A stretch of DNA of 64,000 bases from Phytophthora quininea (lineage: Eukaryota; Oomycota; Peronosporomycetes; Peronosporales; Peronosporaceae), in assembly GCA_011947345.1 (NCBI GenBank), contig JAAVTG010000246.1, positions 62,001 through 126,000 of the forward strand, in the 5' to 3' direction. Position numbers and translations under genes: made by a program. Below are positions 9,023 through 17,569 of this stretch, piece after piece (the first letter of the stretch is position 1; the number at the start of each line of letters is the position of its first letter). The notes under the pieces are model-generated. The model was not told where the DNA came from and ran no database searches. It was given only the letters and a program-made list of their open reading frames with translations.

Positions 9023-9481
9023 TTAGTCAGTCCGCCGAGTTTCGTTGTACCATTGGCGACGAAGCTCTTCCAACTCCGCTGCGTGCGCTATCTGCGTTCG
9101 GTACAGGTGGGCTTCGTGCCGTCGTTGCTCTGTCCTGAGCTCGCGTCGCGCGCGCCGAGCCTGCTCCTCTCTCAGTTGTTCTTGACGGGCGCGTTCAGCG
9201 TCTGTGGCAGCAGTAACGAGATCTTGTCTTCTGGCGAGCTCCGCTTGTTGTACACGCTCTTCTTGACGGACGCGGCGCCTCTCTTGATCGCGCCGGACAC
9301 GTTGGCTTCGTCGAGTTGCATGACGCACAAAAGTAGCTTGTCTTCGAGCTGCGCGCCGAGCAGCGTGGCGCATGGCGTGTACCTGGCGCTGTGCTTGGTC
9401 AATTAGTCCTGGTAGCTCACGCAGGCGACGGCGACGAGCTCGACCGTGGACTGCGGAGTTGCCGGGCTCCGCCAGCTCCAC
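9023..9481 (-). CDS. Arg-rich coiled-coil ORF, cassette copy A
   Basis: 152 codons with dense R, E, A and Q form an uninterrupted predicted helix, with clusters such as RRDQERRRVRQEE. The listed start codon is GTG. The same frame can be read upstream through one TGA to the downstream half of the GIY-YIG-like region, so this is probably the C-terminal part of a longer protein. The TGA is present in all three copies. Function unknown; a nucleic-acid-binding coil is plausible from charge alone. Confidence 0.5.
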   Translation of the reverse strand: MELAEPGNSAVHGRARRRRLRELPGLIDQAQRQVHAMRHAARRAARRQATFVRHATRRSQRVRRDQERRRVRQEERVQQAELARRQDLVTAATDAERARQEQLREEQARRARRELRTEQRRHEAHLYRTQIAHAAELEELRRQWYNETRRTD

Positions 9482-9545
9482 GCGAAGCTCTCAATCGACA
9501 GCCCGAAGCCGCTGCAGCTCTTCAGCATTTAGCTGTAGCACCAGT

Positions 9546-10277
9546 TCATGGAGAACGGCCATGAGGTGATCTCTCATAATCTCGTAGGTAAAACAAATCT
9601 GTTCGCTCAGCACGGGTGCCGAGCTCGTCAACTGTCAGTCGCATCTCTAGCTCGCCAAGTCTCTCGCGAAGCCGAGCCTCTGCTTCGACCAGGAGCCCGG
9701 GTCGAATGCCCACGACGACCACCTCGACGTAAATCCTCCGGTCGCCGTGGACGGCCAGGTACTTGCCCAGGTCGCGCTGGTGTTGAAGGGTGGCCATCCG
9801 AGCGCGCAGCGTCGTCGGCGCTGTAGTACTTGTCCTGCCGAACTTACATAGCGGCGCCGTAGCGTGCCTGCCGCGCAAGTTGATGCGCGCAACGGCCAAG
9901 TAGCGCGTCGCATGGCCTGGTAGTCTAACGACGTACAACCCAGGCTCGTCGGGGACCTGGCTGTGGTCGTCTGTGCCGCGCAGGTCCAGGAGCCTGGGCG
10001 CGAACGGAGGCGCGTCGCGGTAGTGCCCGCCGTGACCACCAGGACCGTTAGGACCATCCCCAAACCCTCCAGGACCATCCCCAAACCCTCCAGGACCATC
10101 CCCAAACCCTCCAGGCCCACCGCCTAGCCCTCCAGGCCCTCCACCCAGCCCGCCCGCTGCCAGCACTGCCGCCATGAGTCGATTCGAGTCGTAGTCGCGC
10201 CGTAGTTGGGCTTGCACAGCAAATTTTAAAGTGAACCTTGCCGGACGCACGCGAGATAGCGTGCCCGACCAATACAA
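9546..10277 (-). CDS. GIY-YIG/T5orf172-like protein with Gly-Phe-Asp-Pro repeats, cassette copy A
   Basis: A likely start is the internal Met at about 10175 (MAAVLAAGG). A Gly-rich stretch with 7-residue GGFGDGP repeats follows. Then comes a domain with the order of GIY-YIG nucleases of the T5orf172 type: GLYVVRL (GIY position), CKFGRTS (YIG position), an Arg in LRARM and a Glu in VEAEARLRERL. T5orf172 domains are typical of phages and large DNA viruses and cleave DNA or act beside DNA-binding domains. The match is by pattern only. The frame ends where a second overlapping frame carries on into the coiled coil. Confidence 0.5.
   Translation of the reverse strand: MYWSGTLSRVRPARFTLKFAVQAQLRRDYDSNRLMAAVLAAGGLGGGPGGLGGGPGGFGDGPGGFGDGPGGFGDGPNGPGGHGGHYRDAPPFAPRLLDLRGTDDHSQVPDEPGLYVVRLPGHATRYLAVARINLRGRHATAPLCKFGRTSTTAPTTLRARMATLQHQRDLGKYLAVHGDRRIYVEVVVVGIRPGLLVEAEARLRERLGELEMRLTVDELGTRAERTDLFYLRDYERSPHGRSP
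10051..10113. repeat. 21-bp tandem repeat, three units, copy A
   Basis: Three units of GGACCATCCCCAAACCCTCC plus A in a row, with diverged units after them. They encode the GGFGDGP repeats on the minus strand. Confidence 0.85.
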
Positions 10278-10311
10278 TCAAAATGAGACAGCTACATGCT
10301 AGAACGACCGT

Positions 10312-11221
10312 CTAGAGGAGATGCTCTCGCCGAGTGAACGAGGGCAACGACTCAAACAATGTAGTCACCGAAGTTGTCCGAGTGGACGTCCATCTGCGTG
10401 TCCAACTCAAAAATGCAATCTTATTTCGTTTGCAGCAGCTGACTCCAGCCTGCAGGGCAAGTCGGTGGGCAATATTCTCGATGGCAACAACGTCGCTCGG
10501 CTGAAAACGCCTCGAACCGTCAGTATTCTTTTCCGACAAGTTGAGCGCCCATCGCGGATGTATTCCGCCACGACCGATGGCCTCCTTGTATTCGTTTAGG
10601 AGCATTGGCAGCCTGCCCTTGAAGCCCTTCTGATTCCGGGTCGATCCGATCTTGTTTAGGAGTAGACCGACGCGTTCTCCAAAGCAGAATTCGAACTCAC
10701 TCAGCTCGATGAAATAACAGCAGTCGAAGGTGTCGTCGTTGTGAAGCTCCACCAGCGGGTAGATCAGGTTGCGTGGGGCGGGCGCGAATCGAATGGCCGA
10801 CGATGCATGCTGCCAGAGCTTCCCAGCTCGGCGCGAGAGCAGGTCGTCCAAGGGCTCCCACCGGACCACGGCACGGAGCTCCGCCAGGACGATGTACCGC
10901 TTGGCGTCCGGCGGCTTTAGGTGGACTTCCGTGCCGTCCAGCTGGAAGGGTCTTGTACGGGAGCTCGTACGCGGTCACCAGCGCCTCGGTCGTACCTGTG
11001 CAACAGAACTCGTCCCTGTACAGCTGCGCGACGAACGCCATGTTCACGAGAGCGACCATGTTGACGAAAAACAGGGTCGCTGTCGAGAGCACGATGTCCA
11101 GCGCGCGCAGCTGTTTCAAGGACTTGGGGTTCACGCGGGTCTTGTTCACCGTCGCGGCGATCCCGCCGTCGCTGCTCTTCTTGCGCTTCAGCCGCGCGCA
11201 CACAAGTCGTACAACGTCCAC
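10312..11221 (-). pseudogene. unknown cassette protein, copy A (frameshifted)
   Basis: Two minus-strand ORFs (10697-11221 and 10312-10869) are the halves of one protein that is continuous in copy B. The shift is one extra G near 10950 (GGAAGGGTC against GGAAGGTC). Visible content: a hydrophobic helix (FFVNMVALVNMAFVAQL), a mixed region with ELSEFEFCFG, and a basic C-terminus. The N-terminus here differs from copy B because the shared block ends at 11151. No family recognised. Confidence 0.5.
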
Positions 11222-11305
11222 ACGAAGCTGTTAGTTGTCGACGGAAGCTTGATTCACAGCGGTAGCTTGAATTGGACCCGAGGGGAGTGGATCAAGACAA
11301 CGACC
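11152..11305 (+). pseudogene. phospholipase D-type HKD motif fragment
   Basis: On the plus strand HTKLLVVDGSLIHSGSLN (11219-11272) satisfies HxK(x)4D(x)6GSxN, the catalytic motif of phospholipase D and related phosphodiesterase nucleases. WTRGEWIKTT follows. Only about 50 codons remain, with no second HKD motif nearby. The gypsy element sits inside the other copy of this motif (after codon LL, at VVD). The left half lies in the 82-bp linker and the right half in the repeated block. It is a fragment, not a working gene. Confidence 0.65.
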
Positions 11306-11309
11306 GCAT

Positions 11310-11768
11310 TTAGTCAGTCCGCCGAGTTTCGTTGTACCATTGGCGACGAAGCTCTTCCAACTCCGCTGCGTGCGCTATCTGCGTTCGGTACAGGTGAGCT
11401 TCGTGCCGTCGTTGCTCTGTCCTGAGCTCGCGTCGCGCGCGCCGAGCCTGCTCCTCTCTCAGTTGCTCTTGACGGGCGCGTTCAGCGTCTGTGGCAGCAG
11501 TAATGAGATCTTGTCTTCTGGCGAGCTCCGCTTGTTGTACACGCTCTTCTTGACGGACGCGGCGCCTCTCTTGATCGCGCCGGACACGTTGGCTTCGTCG
11601 AGTTGCATGACGCACAAAAGTAGCTTGTCTTCGAGCTGCGCGCCGAGCAGCGTGGCGCATGGCGTGTACCTGGCGCTGTGCTTGGTCAACTAGTCCTGGT
11701 AGCTCACGCAGGCGACGGCGACGAGCTCGACCGTGGACTGCGGAGTTGCCGGGCTCCGCCAGCTCCAC
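11310..11768 (-). CDS. Arg-rich coiled-coil ORF, cassette copy B
   Basis: Nearly identical to the copy A ORF at 9023-9481, with two amino-acid changes. It has the same GTG beginning and the same upstream in-frame TGA. Read as the distal part of a longer, probably decayed protein. Confidence 0.5.
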   Translation of the reverse strand: MELAEPGNSAVHGRARRRRLRELPGLVDQAQRQVHAMRHAARRAARRQATFVRHATRRSQRVRRDQERRRVRQEERVQQAELARRQDLITAATDAERARQEQLREEQARRARRELRTEQRRHEAHLYRTQIAHAAELEELRRQWYNETRRTD

Positions 11769-11832
11769 GCGAAGCTCTCAATCGATAGCCCGAAGCCGCT
11801 GCAGCTCTTCAGCATTTAGCTGTACCACCAGT

Positions 11833-12564
11833 TCATGGAGAACGGCCAGGATGTGATCTGTCATAATCTCGTAGGTAAAACAAATCTGTTCGCTCTGCAC
11901 GCGAGCCGAGCTCGTCAACTGTCAGTCGCATCTCTAGCTCGCCAAGTCTCTCGCGAAGCCGAGCCTCCACTTCGGCCAGGAGTCCGGGTCGAATGCCCAC
12001 GACGACCGCTTCAACGTAAATCCTCCGGTCGCCGTGGACGGCCAGGTACTTGCCCAGGTCGCGCTGGTGTTGAAGGGTGGCCATCCGAGCGCGCAGCGTC
12101 GTCGGCGCTGTAGTACTTGTCCTGCCAAACTTACAAAGCGGCGCCGTAGCGTGCCTGCCGCGCAAGTTGATGCGCGCAACGGCCAAGTAGCGCGTCGCAT
12201 GGCCTGGCAGTCTAACGACGTACAACCCAGGCTCGTCGGGGACCTGGCTGTGGTCGTCTGTGCCGCGCAGGTCCAGGAGCCTGGGCGCGAACGGAGGCGC
12301 GTCGCGGTAGTGCCCGCCGTGACCACCAGGACCGTTAGGACCATCCCCAAACCCTCCAGGACCATCCCCAAACCCTCCAGGACCATCCCCAAACCCTCCA
12401 GGCCCACCGCCTAGCCCTCCAGGCCCTCCACCCAGCCCGCCCGCTGCCAGCACTGCCGCCATGAGTCGATTCGAGTCGTAGTCGCGCCGTAGTTGGGCTT
12501 GCACAGCAAATTTTAAAGTGAACCTTGCCGGACGCACGCGAGATAGCGTGCCCGACCAATACAA
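11833..12564 (-). CDS. GIY-YIG/T5orf172-like protein, cassette copy B
   Basis: 243 codons, nearly identical to copy A, with the probable start at the internal Met at about 12462. GLYVVRL, CKFGRTS, LRARM and the Glu-containing helix (now EVEARLRERL) are kept. Differences are substitutions, so the open frame survived the duplication. The upstream unknown ORF ends at 12599, 137 bp away and on the same strand, which suggests one transcription unit in the original cassette. The assignment rests on motif order and needs a profile search. Confidence 0.5.
   Translation of the reverse strand: MYWSGTLSRVRPARFTLKFAVQAQLRRDYDSNRLMAAVLAAGGLGGGPGGLGGGPGGFGDGPGGFGDGPGGFGDGPNGPGGHGGHYRDAPPFAPRLLDLRGTDDHSQVPDEPGLYVVRLPGHATRYLAVARINLRGRHATAPLCKFGRTSTTAPTTLRARMATLQHQRDLGKYLAVHGDRRIYVEAVVVGIRPGLLAEVEARLRERLGELEMRLTVDELGSRAERTDLFYLRDYDRSHPGRSP
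12338..12400. repeat. 21-bp tandem repeat, three units, copy B
   Basis: Same three 21-bp units as at 10051-10113, with the same unit count in both copies. Confidence 0.85.
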
Positions 12565-12598
12565 TCAAAATGAGACAGCTACATGCTAGAACGACCGT

Positions 12599-13675
12599 CT
12601 AGAGGAGATGCTCTCGCCGAGTGAATGAGGGCAACGACTCAAACAATGTAGTCACCGAAGTTGTCCGAGTGGACGTCCATCTGCGTGTCCAACTCAAAAA
12701 TGCAATCTTATTTCGTTTGCAGCAGCTGACTCCAGCCTGCAGGGCAAGTCGGTGGGCAATATTCTCGATGGCAACAACGTCGCTCGGCTGAAAACGCCTC
12801 GAACCGTCAGTATTCTTTTCCGACAAGTTGAGCGCCCATCGCGGATGTATTCCGCCACGACCGATGGCCTCCTTGTATTCGTTTAGGAGCATTGGCAGCC
12901 TGCCCTTGAAGTCCTTCTGATTCCGGGTCGATCCGATCTTGTTCAGGAGTAGACCGGCGCCGTCTCCAAAGCAGAACTCGAACTCACTCAGCTCGATGAA
13001 ATAACAGCAGTCGAAGGTGTCGTCCTTGTGAAGCTCCACCAGCGGGTAGATCAGGTTGCGTGGGGCGGGCGCGAATCGAATGGCCGACGATGCATGCTGC
13101 CAGAGCTTCCCAGCTCGGCGCGAGAGCAGGTCGTCCAAGGGCTCCCACCGGACCACGGCACGGAGCTCCGCCAGGACGATGTACCGCTTGGCGTCCGGCG
13201 GCTTTAGGTGGACTTCCGTGCCGTCCAGCTGGAAGGTCTTGTACGGGAGCTCGTACGCGGTCACCAGCGCCTCGGTCGTACCTGTGCAACAGAACTCGTC
13301 CCTGTACAGCTGCGCGACAAACGCCATGTTCACGAGAGCGACCATGTTGACGAAAAACAGGGTCGCTGTCGAGAACACGATGTCCAGCGCGCGCAGCTGT
13401 TTCAAGGACTTGGAGTTCACGCGGGTCTTGTTCACCGGTGAGGTGTCGATGAATGGGGTCGCGCGCCGGGGTGGCTGCCATTGCCGGTTCTCGAAAATTG
13501 CGGTCGGATCGTTCGTAAATTCGCCGCCGAATTTACGATTCGAATTCGCGGGATCCCAAAAACCGTCCCCGATTTCGAATTGCAACAGCAACTTAACTGC
13601 CCGATCCCAAAATTCGAATTCGGTGGATCCCAAATTCGAATTCCGTTCTAAAATCCGTTTTTGCCTGAAAAACAT
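12599..13675 (-). CDS. unknown cassette protein, copy B (intact frame, altered N-terminus)
   Basis: 358 codons are open. Residues from VNKTRV onward (about 13435 downwards) are shared with copy A. The first 80 residues come from AT-rich unique sequence outside the block and are probably not original. A hydrophobic helix FFVNMVALVNMAF lies at about residues 110-125, then a folded-looking region (KRYIVLAELRAVVRWEPLDDLL, ELSEFEFCFGDG). A basic tail ends the frame. I do not recognise a family. Being upstream of a GIY-YIG-like ORF, it could supply the DNA-binding part, which is inference only. Confidence 0.5.
   Translation of the reverse strand: MFFRQKRILERNSNLGSTEFEFWDRAVKLLLQFEIGDGFWDPANSNRKFGGEFTNDPTAIFENRQWQPPRRATPFIDTSPVNKTRVNSKSLKQLRALDIVFSTATLFFVNMVALVNMAFVAQLYRDEFCCTGTTEALVTAYELPYKTFQLDGTEVHLKPPDAKRYIVLAELRAVVRWEPLDDLLSRRAGKLWQHASSAIRFAPAPRNLIYPLVELHKDDTFDCCYFIELSEFEFCFGDGAGLLLNKIGSTRNQKDFKGRLPMLLNEYKEAIGRGGIHPRWALNLSEKNTDGSRRFQPSDVVAIENIAHRLALQAGVSCCKRNKIAFLSWTRRWTSTRTTSVTTLFESLPSFTRREHLL
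13495..13670. repeat. cluster of short AT-rich palindromes
   Basis: Repeated ATTCGAATT and GGATCCCAAA words. They include a perfect hairpin GTAAATTCG-CCGC-CGAATTTAC at 13515-13536. No gene content is expected. Located just after the tandem block boundary. Confidence 0.6.
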
Positions 13676-13940
13676 TCATGTCCTCGTGGACATCAAACGA
13701 TGTCCATCTGCGTGTCCAACTCAAAAATGCAATCTTATTTCGTTTACTGTTGGGATCGTAACAGTCCACTTACTGGCATAGCCGGTGCTTGACTTGAACA
13801 GACGATCGGACCCGACTTCCATTTGTCCGCCGTCCATCCCGGCATCGTGTCCTCCCGAATGTCCTCCAATCAGCACAGCCGGGACACTGCCCTCAAAAAC
13901 AAATCGGACTTAAGCGAAATCACTCAAACTCTTTTAGCAG

Positions 13941-13965
13941 TGCATTTTGACTTTATTTAAGTAGA
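13941..13965 (+). promoter_or_regulatory. possible oomycete core promoter of the adenosyltransferase gene
   Basis: GCATTTTGACTTTATTT lies about 40 bp before the ATG. It resembles the oomycete initiator region (CATTTTG followed by T-rich sequence). A related CCATTTTGACC occurs in the divergent promoter at 27330-27422. Confidence 0.35.
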
Positions 13966-13981
13966 CCATCTGCTCCGATCA

Positions 13982-14641
13982 ATGCCACTGCTGCCAGCTC
14001 GCTCGATCTCTCTAGTCCTCTCTCGACGTGGCATGAAGGTCTACACCAAGACGGGCGACAAGGGCACGTCGCAGCTCTTCTCGGGCGAGCGCCGCCCCAA
14101 GAGTGACGCGGTCTTCCAGGCGCTGGGCGACACAGACGAGCTCAACGCGCAGCTCGGCGTGGCTGTGGAGCAGACGCGCCTGGCGGGCCGCAGCGCCGAG
14201 CTGCCGCCGCGGCTGGAGCAGATCCAGTCGCGGCTCTTCGACCTCGGCGCCTGCGTGGCCACGCCGCTCACCAGCGCGTCCGAGACCAAGCAGCGCCGCG
14301 CGGGCCAGTTCGACGAGGCCAACGTGGCGCAACTGGAGCGCTGGATCGACGAGATGGATGCGGAGCTGCCACCACTCAAGTCCTTCATCCTGCCGTCGGG
14401 CGGGGGCCTGGCCTCCACACACCTACACGTGGCCAGGGCCGTCTGCAGACGCGCCGAGCGTAGCGTCGTGCCGCTCGTCGCGACTGGAGACGTCGACGGC
14501 GTCGTGCAGAGATACCTGAACCGCCTCAGCGACTTCCTCTTCGTGTCGGCGCGGTTTGCCGCGCTGCGTGAGGGCAAGGAGGAGACCAAGTGGGTCAACC
14601 GGAACATCAAGCCGACCCAGAAGAGCGACGGCGACAAGTAA
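13982..14641 (+). CDS. MMAB: cob(I)alamin adenosyltransferase, PduO/MMAB type
   Basis: 219 codons, intact and without introns. It transfers the adenosyl group of ATP to cob(I)alamin to make adenosylcobalamin for methylmalonyl-CoA mutase. The ATP-binding N-terminus VYTKTGDKGTSQLFSGER is typical, as are ALGDTDELNAQLG, FILPSGGG, ARAVCRRAER and the C-terminal RYLNRLSDFLF. The first 15 residues (MPLLPARSISLVLSRRG) are basic and hydroxylated, fitting a mitochondrial presequence. Length suits the family. High GC with regular codon use contrasts with the flanking repeats. A 25-bp relative of its start region reappears inverted near 17666. Confidence 0.95.
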   Translation: MPLLPARSISLVLSRRGMKVYTKTGDKGTSQLFSGERRPKSDAVFQALGDTDELNAQLGVAVEQTRLAGRSAELPPRLEQIQSRLFDLGACVATPLTSASETKQRRAGQFDEANVAQLERWIDEMDAELPPLKSFILPSGGGLASTHLHVARAVCRRAERSVVPLVATGDVDGVVQRYLNRLSDFLFVSARFAALREGKEETKWVNRNIKPTQKSDGDK

Positions 14642-15002
14642 AGAGCTGTGAACTGGGCTAATGGGAAGTGGTTCGTGGCGTCTTCCTGCTGCCTTCAAAT
14701 TGTGTCGCTTGCACTCCTATCTAGTGGGGGCGTCGTCAAGGCGCCGCATAAACCTCTCCGTGTTGCTGTTCGTCCGGGTCAACGAATGAGTGTGTATTTC
14801 ACTCCCACGCGTGCCGACGGAATTCCGCCATAGTCTGGGCTAAGCACTGCAATGGCACTACACCGGACAAAATATTCTACCATGTCAGCACAGCCGATGA
14901 TAAGCATGTGGTACTGAAGATTGCTTCATTCGCGTCGACCCGTTGCAGGCGCCGTTGCTCCACTAACCTCACCCACTCGACAACTTACCTCGACTCGATC
15001 AA
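14642..15002. other. intergenic region, no supported feature
   Basis: Between the adenosyltransferase stop and the GH12 gene. Short ORFs only. The last 60 bp probably carry the GH12 promoter and 5' leader. Confidence 0.4.
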
Positions 15003-15749
15003 GTGTTTTATCACAACCAATTTCTCAACGATGAAGGGCTGTTCGCTGGCGTCGTCGCTGCTGCTACCATTGCATTCGCTTCCGCCGGAGACTACTGTAA
15101 TCAATGGGATTGGGCCAAGGGCACCAAGTACATCGTTTACAACAACATGTGGAATAAAGCCAAGGATTCGACGGGCACGCAGTGCACGGGTGTCAACAAG
15201 ATGACCGGCTCATCCGTCTCTTGGCACACGACACACAGCTGGGTTGGTGCCAGCACGGAGGTGATGTCTTTCCCGAACGCCGCTTTGATCTTCACCCCGA
15301 AGCAGCTTTCGAGCATCAAATCAATCCCCAGCACGTGGAAGTATTCGTACTCGTACACGGGAGCACTTGTCGCCGATGTTTCCTACGACCTGTTCACCAG
15401 CTCAAGTCCCAATGGAAGTAAGGAGTACGAGATCATGATCTGGCTGGCTGCCTACGGTGGGGCTGGTCCTATCTCCAGCACTGGCAAGGCCATCGCCACC
15501 GTCACGATCGCCGGCAATCAATTCAAGGTATTCAAGGGGCCGAACGGCAGCATGACGGTCTTCTCGTTCGTGGCAACCAAGACGATCACCAACTTCTCTG
15601 GGGACCTGCTCGGCTTCGTGAGCTACTTGGTCAGCACTCAGGGCCTGCCCTCGAGTCAATACCTGATCAAACTGGAAGCCGGCACGGAGCCGTTCAAAAG
15701 CAAGAACGCAAAGATGAAAGTGTCGTCGTTTTCGGCTTCCGTCAATTAG
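15003..15749 (+). pseudogene. GH12 xyloglucan endoglucanase-like gene, start codon out of frame
   Basis: The body is a full GH12 enzyme of the Phytophthora XEG1 type: [33 protein letters not shown] with the nucleophile Glu, and [11 protein letters not shown] with the acid/base Glu. These enzymes are secreted and cut xyloglucan in plant cell walls. The frame opens at GTG (15003) with no in-frame ATG. The natural-looking ATG at 15031 is one base out of frame with the signal peptide core [17 protein letters not shown]. So it is either a pseudogene or carries a one-base sequencing error. The paralogue at 30795 is intact, about 15 kb away on the same strand. Confidence 0.85.
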
Positions 15750-15796
15750 CGGGAAGCTGATATTGCCTACGGGGGCAACGTGTGTTGCAACATTAA

Positions 15797-16680
15797 TCAG
15801 GCAAAATAAATGTAGCGTCGCTGACATAAGCTCATCGAACGTGCTGTATCGCGTGATCGGGGGCAGATAGTCTGATGACGTCGCCCACTCCACCCCATGG
15901 GATCCTGAGCCATCAGCGAGTCGGAACTCACTTCATCTTCACTTGTCGCGTCTCCCTTCGGCTGGGTGTTTGGTCTTGACACACGCGAAGACAATACCGC
16001 TAGTCTCGCTAATGCCTGGAAGCTCACTTCGTGAATATCTCCAATCTCCCGTTTCACCGCATGTTTCAGTTTGTTTCCCATGTAAAATTTCTCGTTCGTT
16101 CCGATCGTGCACTTGTAGCTCACGCCAAGTTTCTTCAGCGGCAGGGACGCATCCTCCTGGAAATCGTGCCCCTCCGGACGATCTAGTTCATTCGCAATGG
16201 CAGGCATCATGACGCCCACGTCACTCACCGAAATGTTCCACTCGCTGCATTGCTCCATGTAACAGTTAAACACCACACGGCCATTCTCACAGCCCACCAA
16301 ATGGTGGTCGTGGTGTACCGGTCCGGTGGCAATACTCCACAAGTCCACTTTGGTATGTCCCATCAAGTTCTTGGCGTGGAACTTCCTGCTCGAAAACACC
16401 TTCACCGCCAAGTATCTTTTGGCCAGCTCATTCAGTGTGGCCTTGTACTCAAAGGCAAGCAGTAGTCCTTTAAAATTGGGGTTCAGGTCTGCCTTAATCA
16501 CGGGTGTAGCGTACGGAGCCTTCTCTTCTGGGTCGTCCCAGTAGAACTCCACAAAGGGGTCGTGTTTGCCGCCAAACATGCGGCACTGGATGCCGGAGAT
16601 GCGCACTCGAAAGAGGCACTCGGCGTCCGTCCTGGTCTCCAGCGGGTCGAAGAGTCTCTGCAGGAACTTGGGGAGCGTCG
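15797..16680 (-). pseudogene. C2-domain protein, truncated at its 5' end
   Basis: The ORF starting at 16606 is open further upstream to about 16680, where sequence of the inverted cassette begins. The readable protein (LFRVRISGIQCRMFGG, DPFVEFYW, LNPNFKG, LAVKVFSS, MGHTKVDLW) has the strands and acidic positions of a C2 membrane-binding domain. It is followed by about 90 residues of disordered C-terminus. No start Met belongs to the domain, so a rearrangement removed the promoter and N-terminus. The C-terminal end may also be shifted. C2 domains bind phospholipid, often with calcium. The original partner domains are unknown. Confidence 0.6.
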
Positions 16681-16692
16681 GGAGTTGTCTAC

Positions 16693-17046
16693 TTGGCTGT
16701 CGCGCGCATCAACTTGCGCGGCAGGCACGCTACTGCGCCGCTTTGTAAGTTCGGCAGGACAAGTACTACAGCGCCGACAACTCTGCGCGCTCGGATGGCC
16801 ACCCTTCAACACCAGCGCGACCTGGGCAAGTACCTGGCCGTCCACGGCGACCGGAGGATTTACGTCGAGGTGGTCGTCGTGGGCATTCGACCCGGGCTCC
16901 TGGTCGAAGCAGAGGCTCGGCTTCGCGAGAGACTTGGCGAGCTAGAGATGCGACTGACAGTTGACGAGCTCGGCACCCGTGCTGAGCGAACAGATTTGTT
17001 TTACCTACGAGATTATGAGAGATCACCTCATGGCCGTTCTCCATGA
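16693..17046 (+). pseudogene. GIY-YIG/T5orf172-like fragment, cassette copy C
   Basis: 117 codons retain CKFGRTS, LRARM and VEAEARLRERL, but the GIY strand and the Gly-rich N-terminus are missing. The protein ends as in copy A, so the truncation is at the 5' side only. Confidence 0.7.
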
Positions 17047-17110
17047 ACTGGTGCTACAATTAAATGCTGAGGAGCTGCGGCGGCTTCGAGCTGTCGATTG
17101 AGAGCTTCGT

Positions 17111-17569
17111 ATGGAGCTGGAGGAGCTTGGCAACTCCACGGTCCACGGACGAGCTCGTCGCCGTCGCCTGCGTGAGCTACCAGGACTAATTGACCAAGCA
17201 CAGCGCCAGGTACACGCCATGCGCCACGCTGCTCGGCGCGCAGCTCGAAGACAAGCTACTTTTGTGCGTCATGCAACTCGACGAAGCCAACGTGTCCGGC
17301 GCGATCAAGAGAGGCGCCGCGTCCGTCAAGAAGAGCGTGTACAACAAGCGGAGCTCGCCAGAAGACAAGATCTCGTTACTGCTGCCACAGACGCTGAACG
17401 CGCCCGTCAAGAACAACTGAGAGAGGAGCAGGCTCGACGCGCGCGACGCGAGCTCAGGACAGAGCAACGGCGGCACGAAGCTCACCTGTACCGAACGCAG
17501 ATAGCGCACGCAGCGGAGTTGGAAGAGCTTCGTCGCCAATGGTACAACGAAACTCGGCGGACTGACTAA
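17111..17569 (+). CDS. Arg-rich coiled-coil ORF, cassette copy C
   Basis: 152 codons, close to copies A and B, but here the first codon is a true ATG (GTG in the others). The upstream in-frame TGA is present as well. Without a known promoter it is probably not expressed. Confidence 0.45.
   Translation: MELEELGNSTVHGRARRRRLRELPGLIDQAQRQVHAMRHAARRAARRQATFVRHATRRSQRVRRDQERRRVRQEERVQQAELARRQDLVTAATDAERARQEQLREEQARRARRELRTEQRRHEAHLYRTQIAHAAELEELRRQWYNETRRTD

Larger units (their letters stand above)
8948..11151. repeat. cassette copy A of a tandem 2204-bp block
   Basis: Bases 8948-11151 match 11234-13437 over the full 2204 bp with only scattered differences. The start coincides with the retrotransposon insertion, so the true copy continues leftwards off-window. 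The content on the minus strand is an unknown ORF, a GIY-YIG-like ORF and an Arg-rich coiled-coil ORF. The plus-strand left edge is the second half of a phospholipase D HKD motif. Confidence 0.92.
11234..13437. repeat. cassette copy B of a tandem 2204-bp block
   Basis: This is the direct repeat of 8948-11151, with a period of 2286 bp including the 82-bp linker. The right boundary is sharp: both copies share TTGTTCACCG, then copy A continues TCGCGG and copy B GTGAGG. The ORFs are in better frame here than in copy A. Confidence 0.92.

Noticed and set aside
9023..9406. Plus-strand ORF over the Arg-rich coil (147 codons)
   Set aside because: It is the complement of the repeated coil ORF, high GC keeps both strands open, and it has hydrophobic low-complexity composition. 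The minus frame has better helix-like content.
9546..10277. Gly-rich repeats as a silk- or collagen-like structural protein
   Set aside because: Only three near-identical 7-residue units; the following 150 residues look like a folded domain.
10769..11425. 218-codon plus-strand ORF as a full phospholipase D gene
   Set aside because: Only the part around the HKD motif has PLD features; the rest is the complement of the unknown cassette protein.
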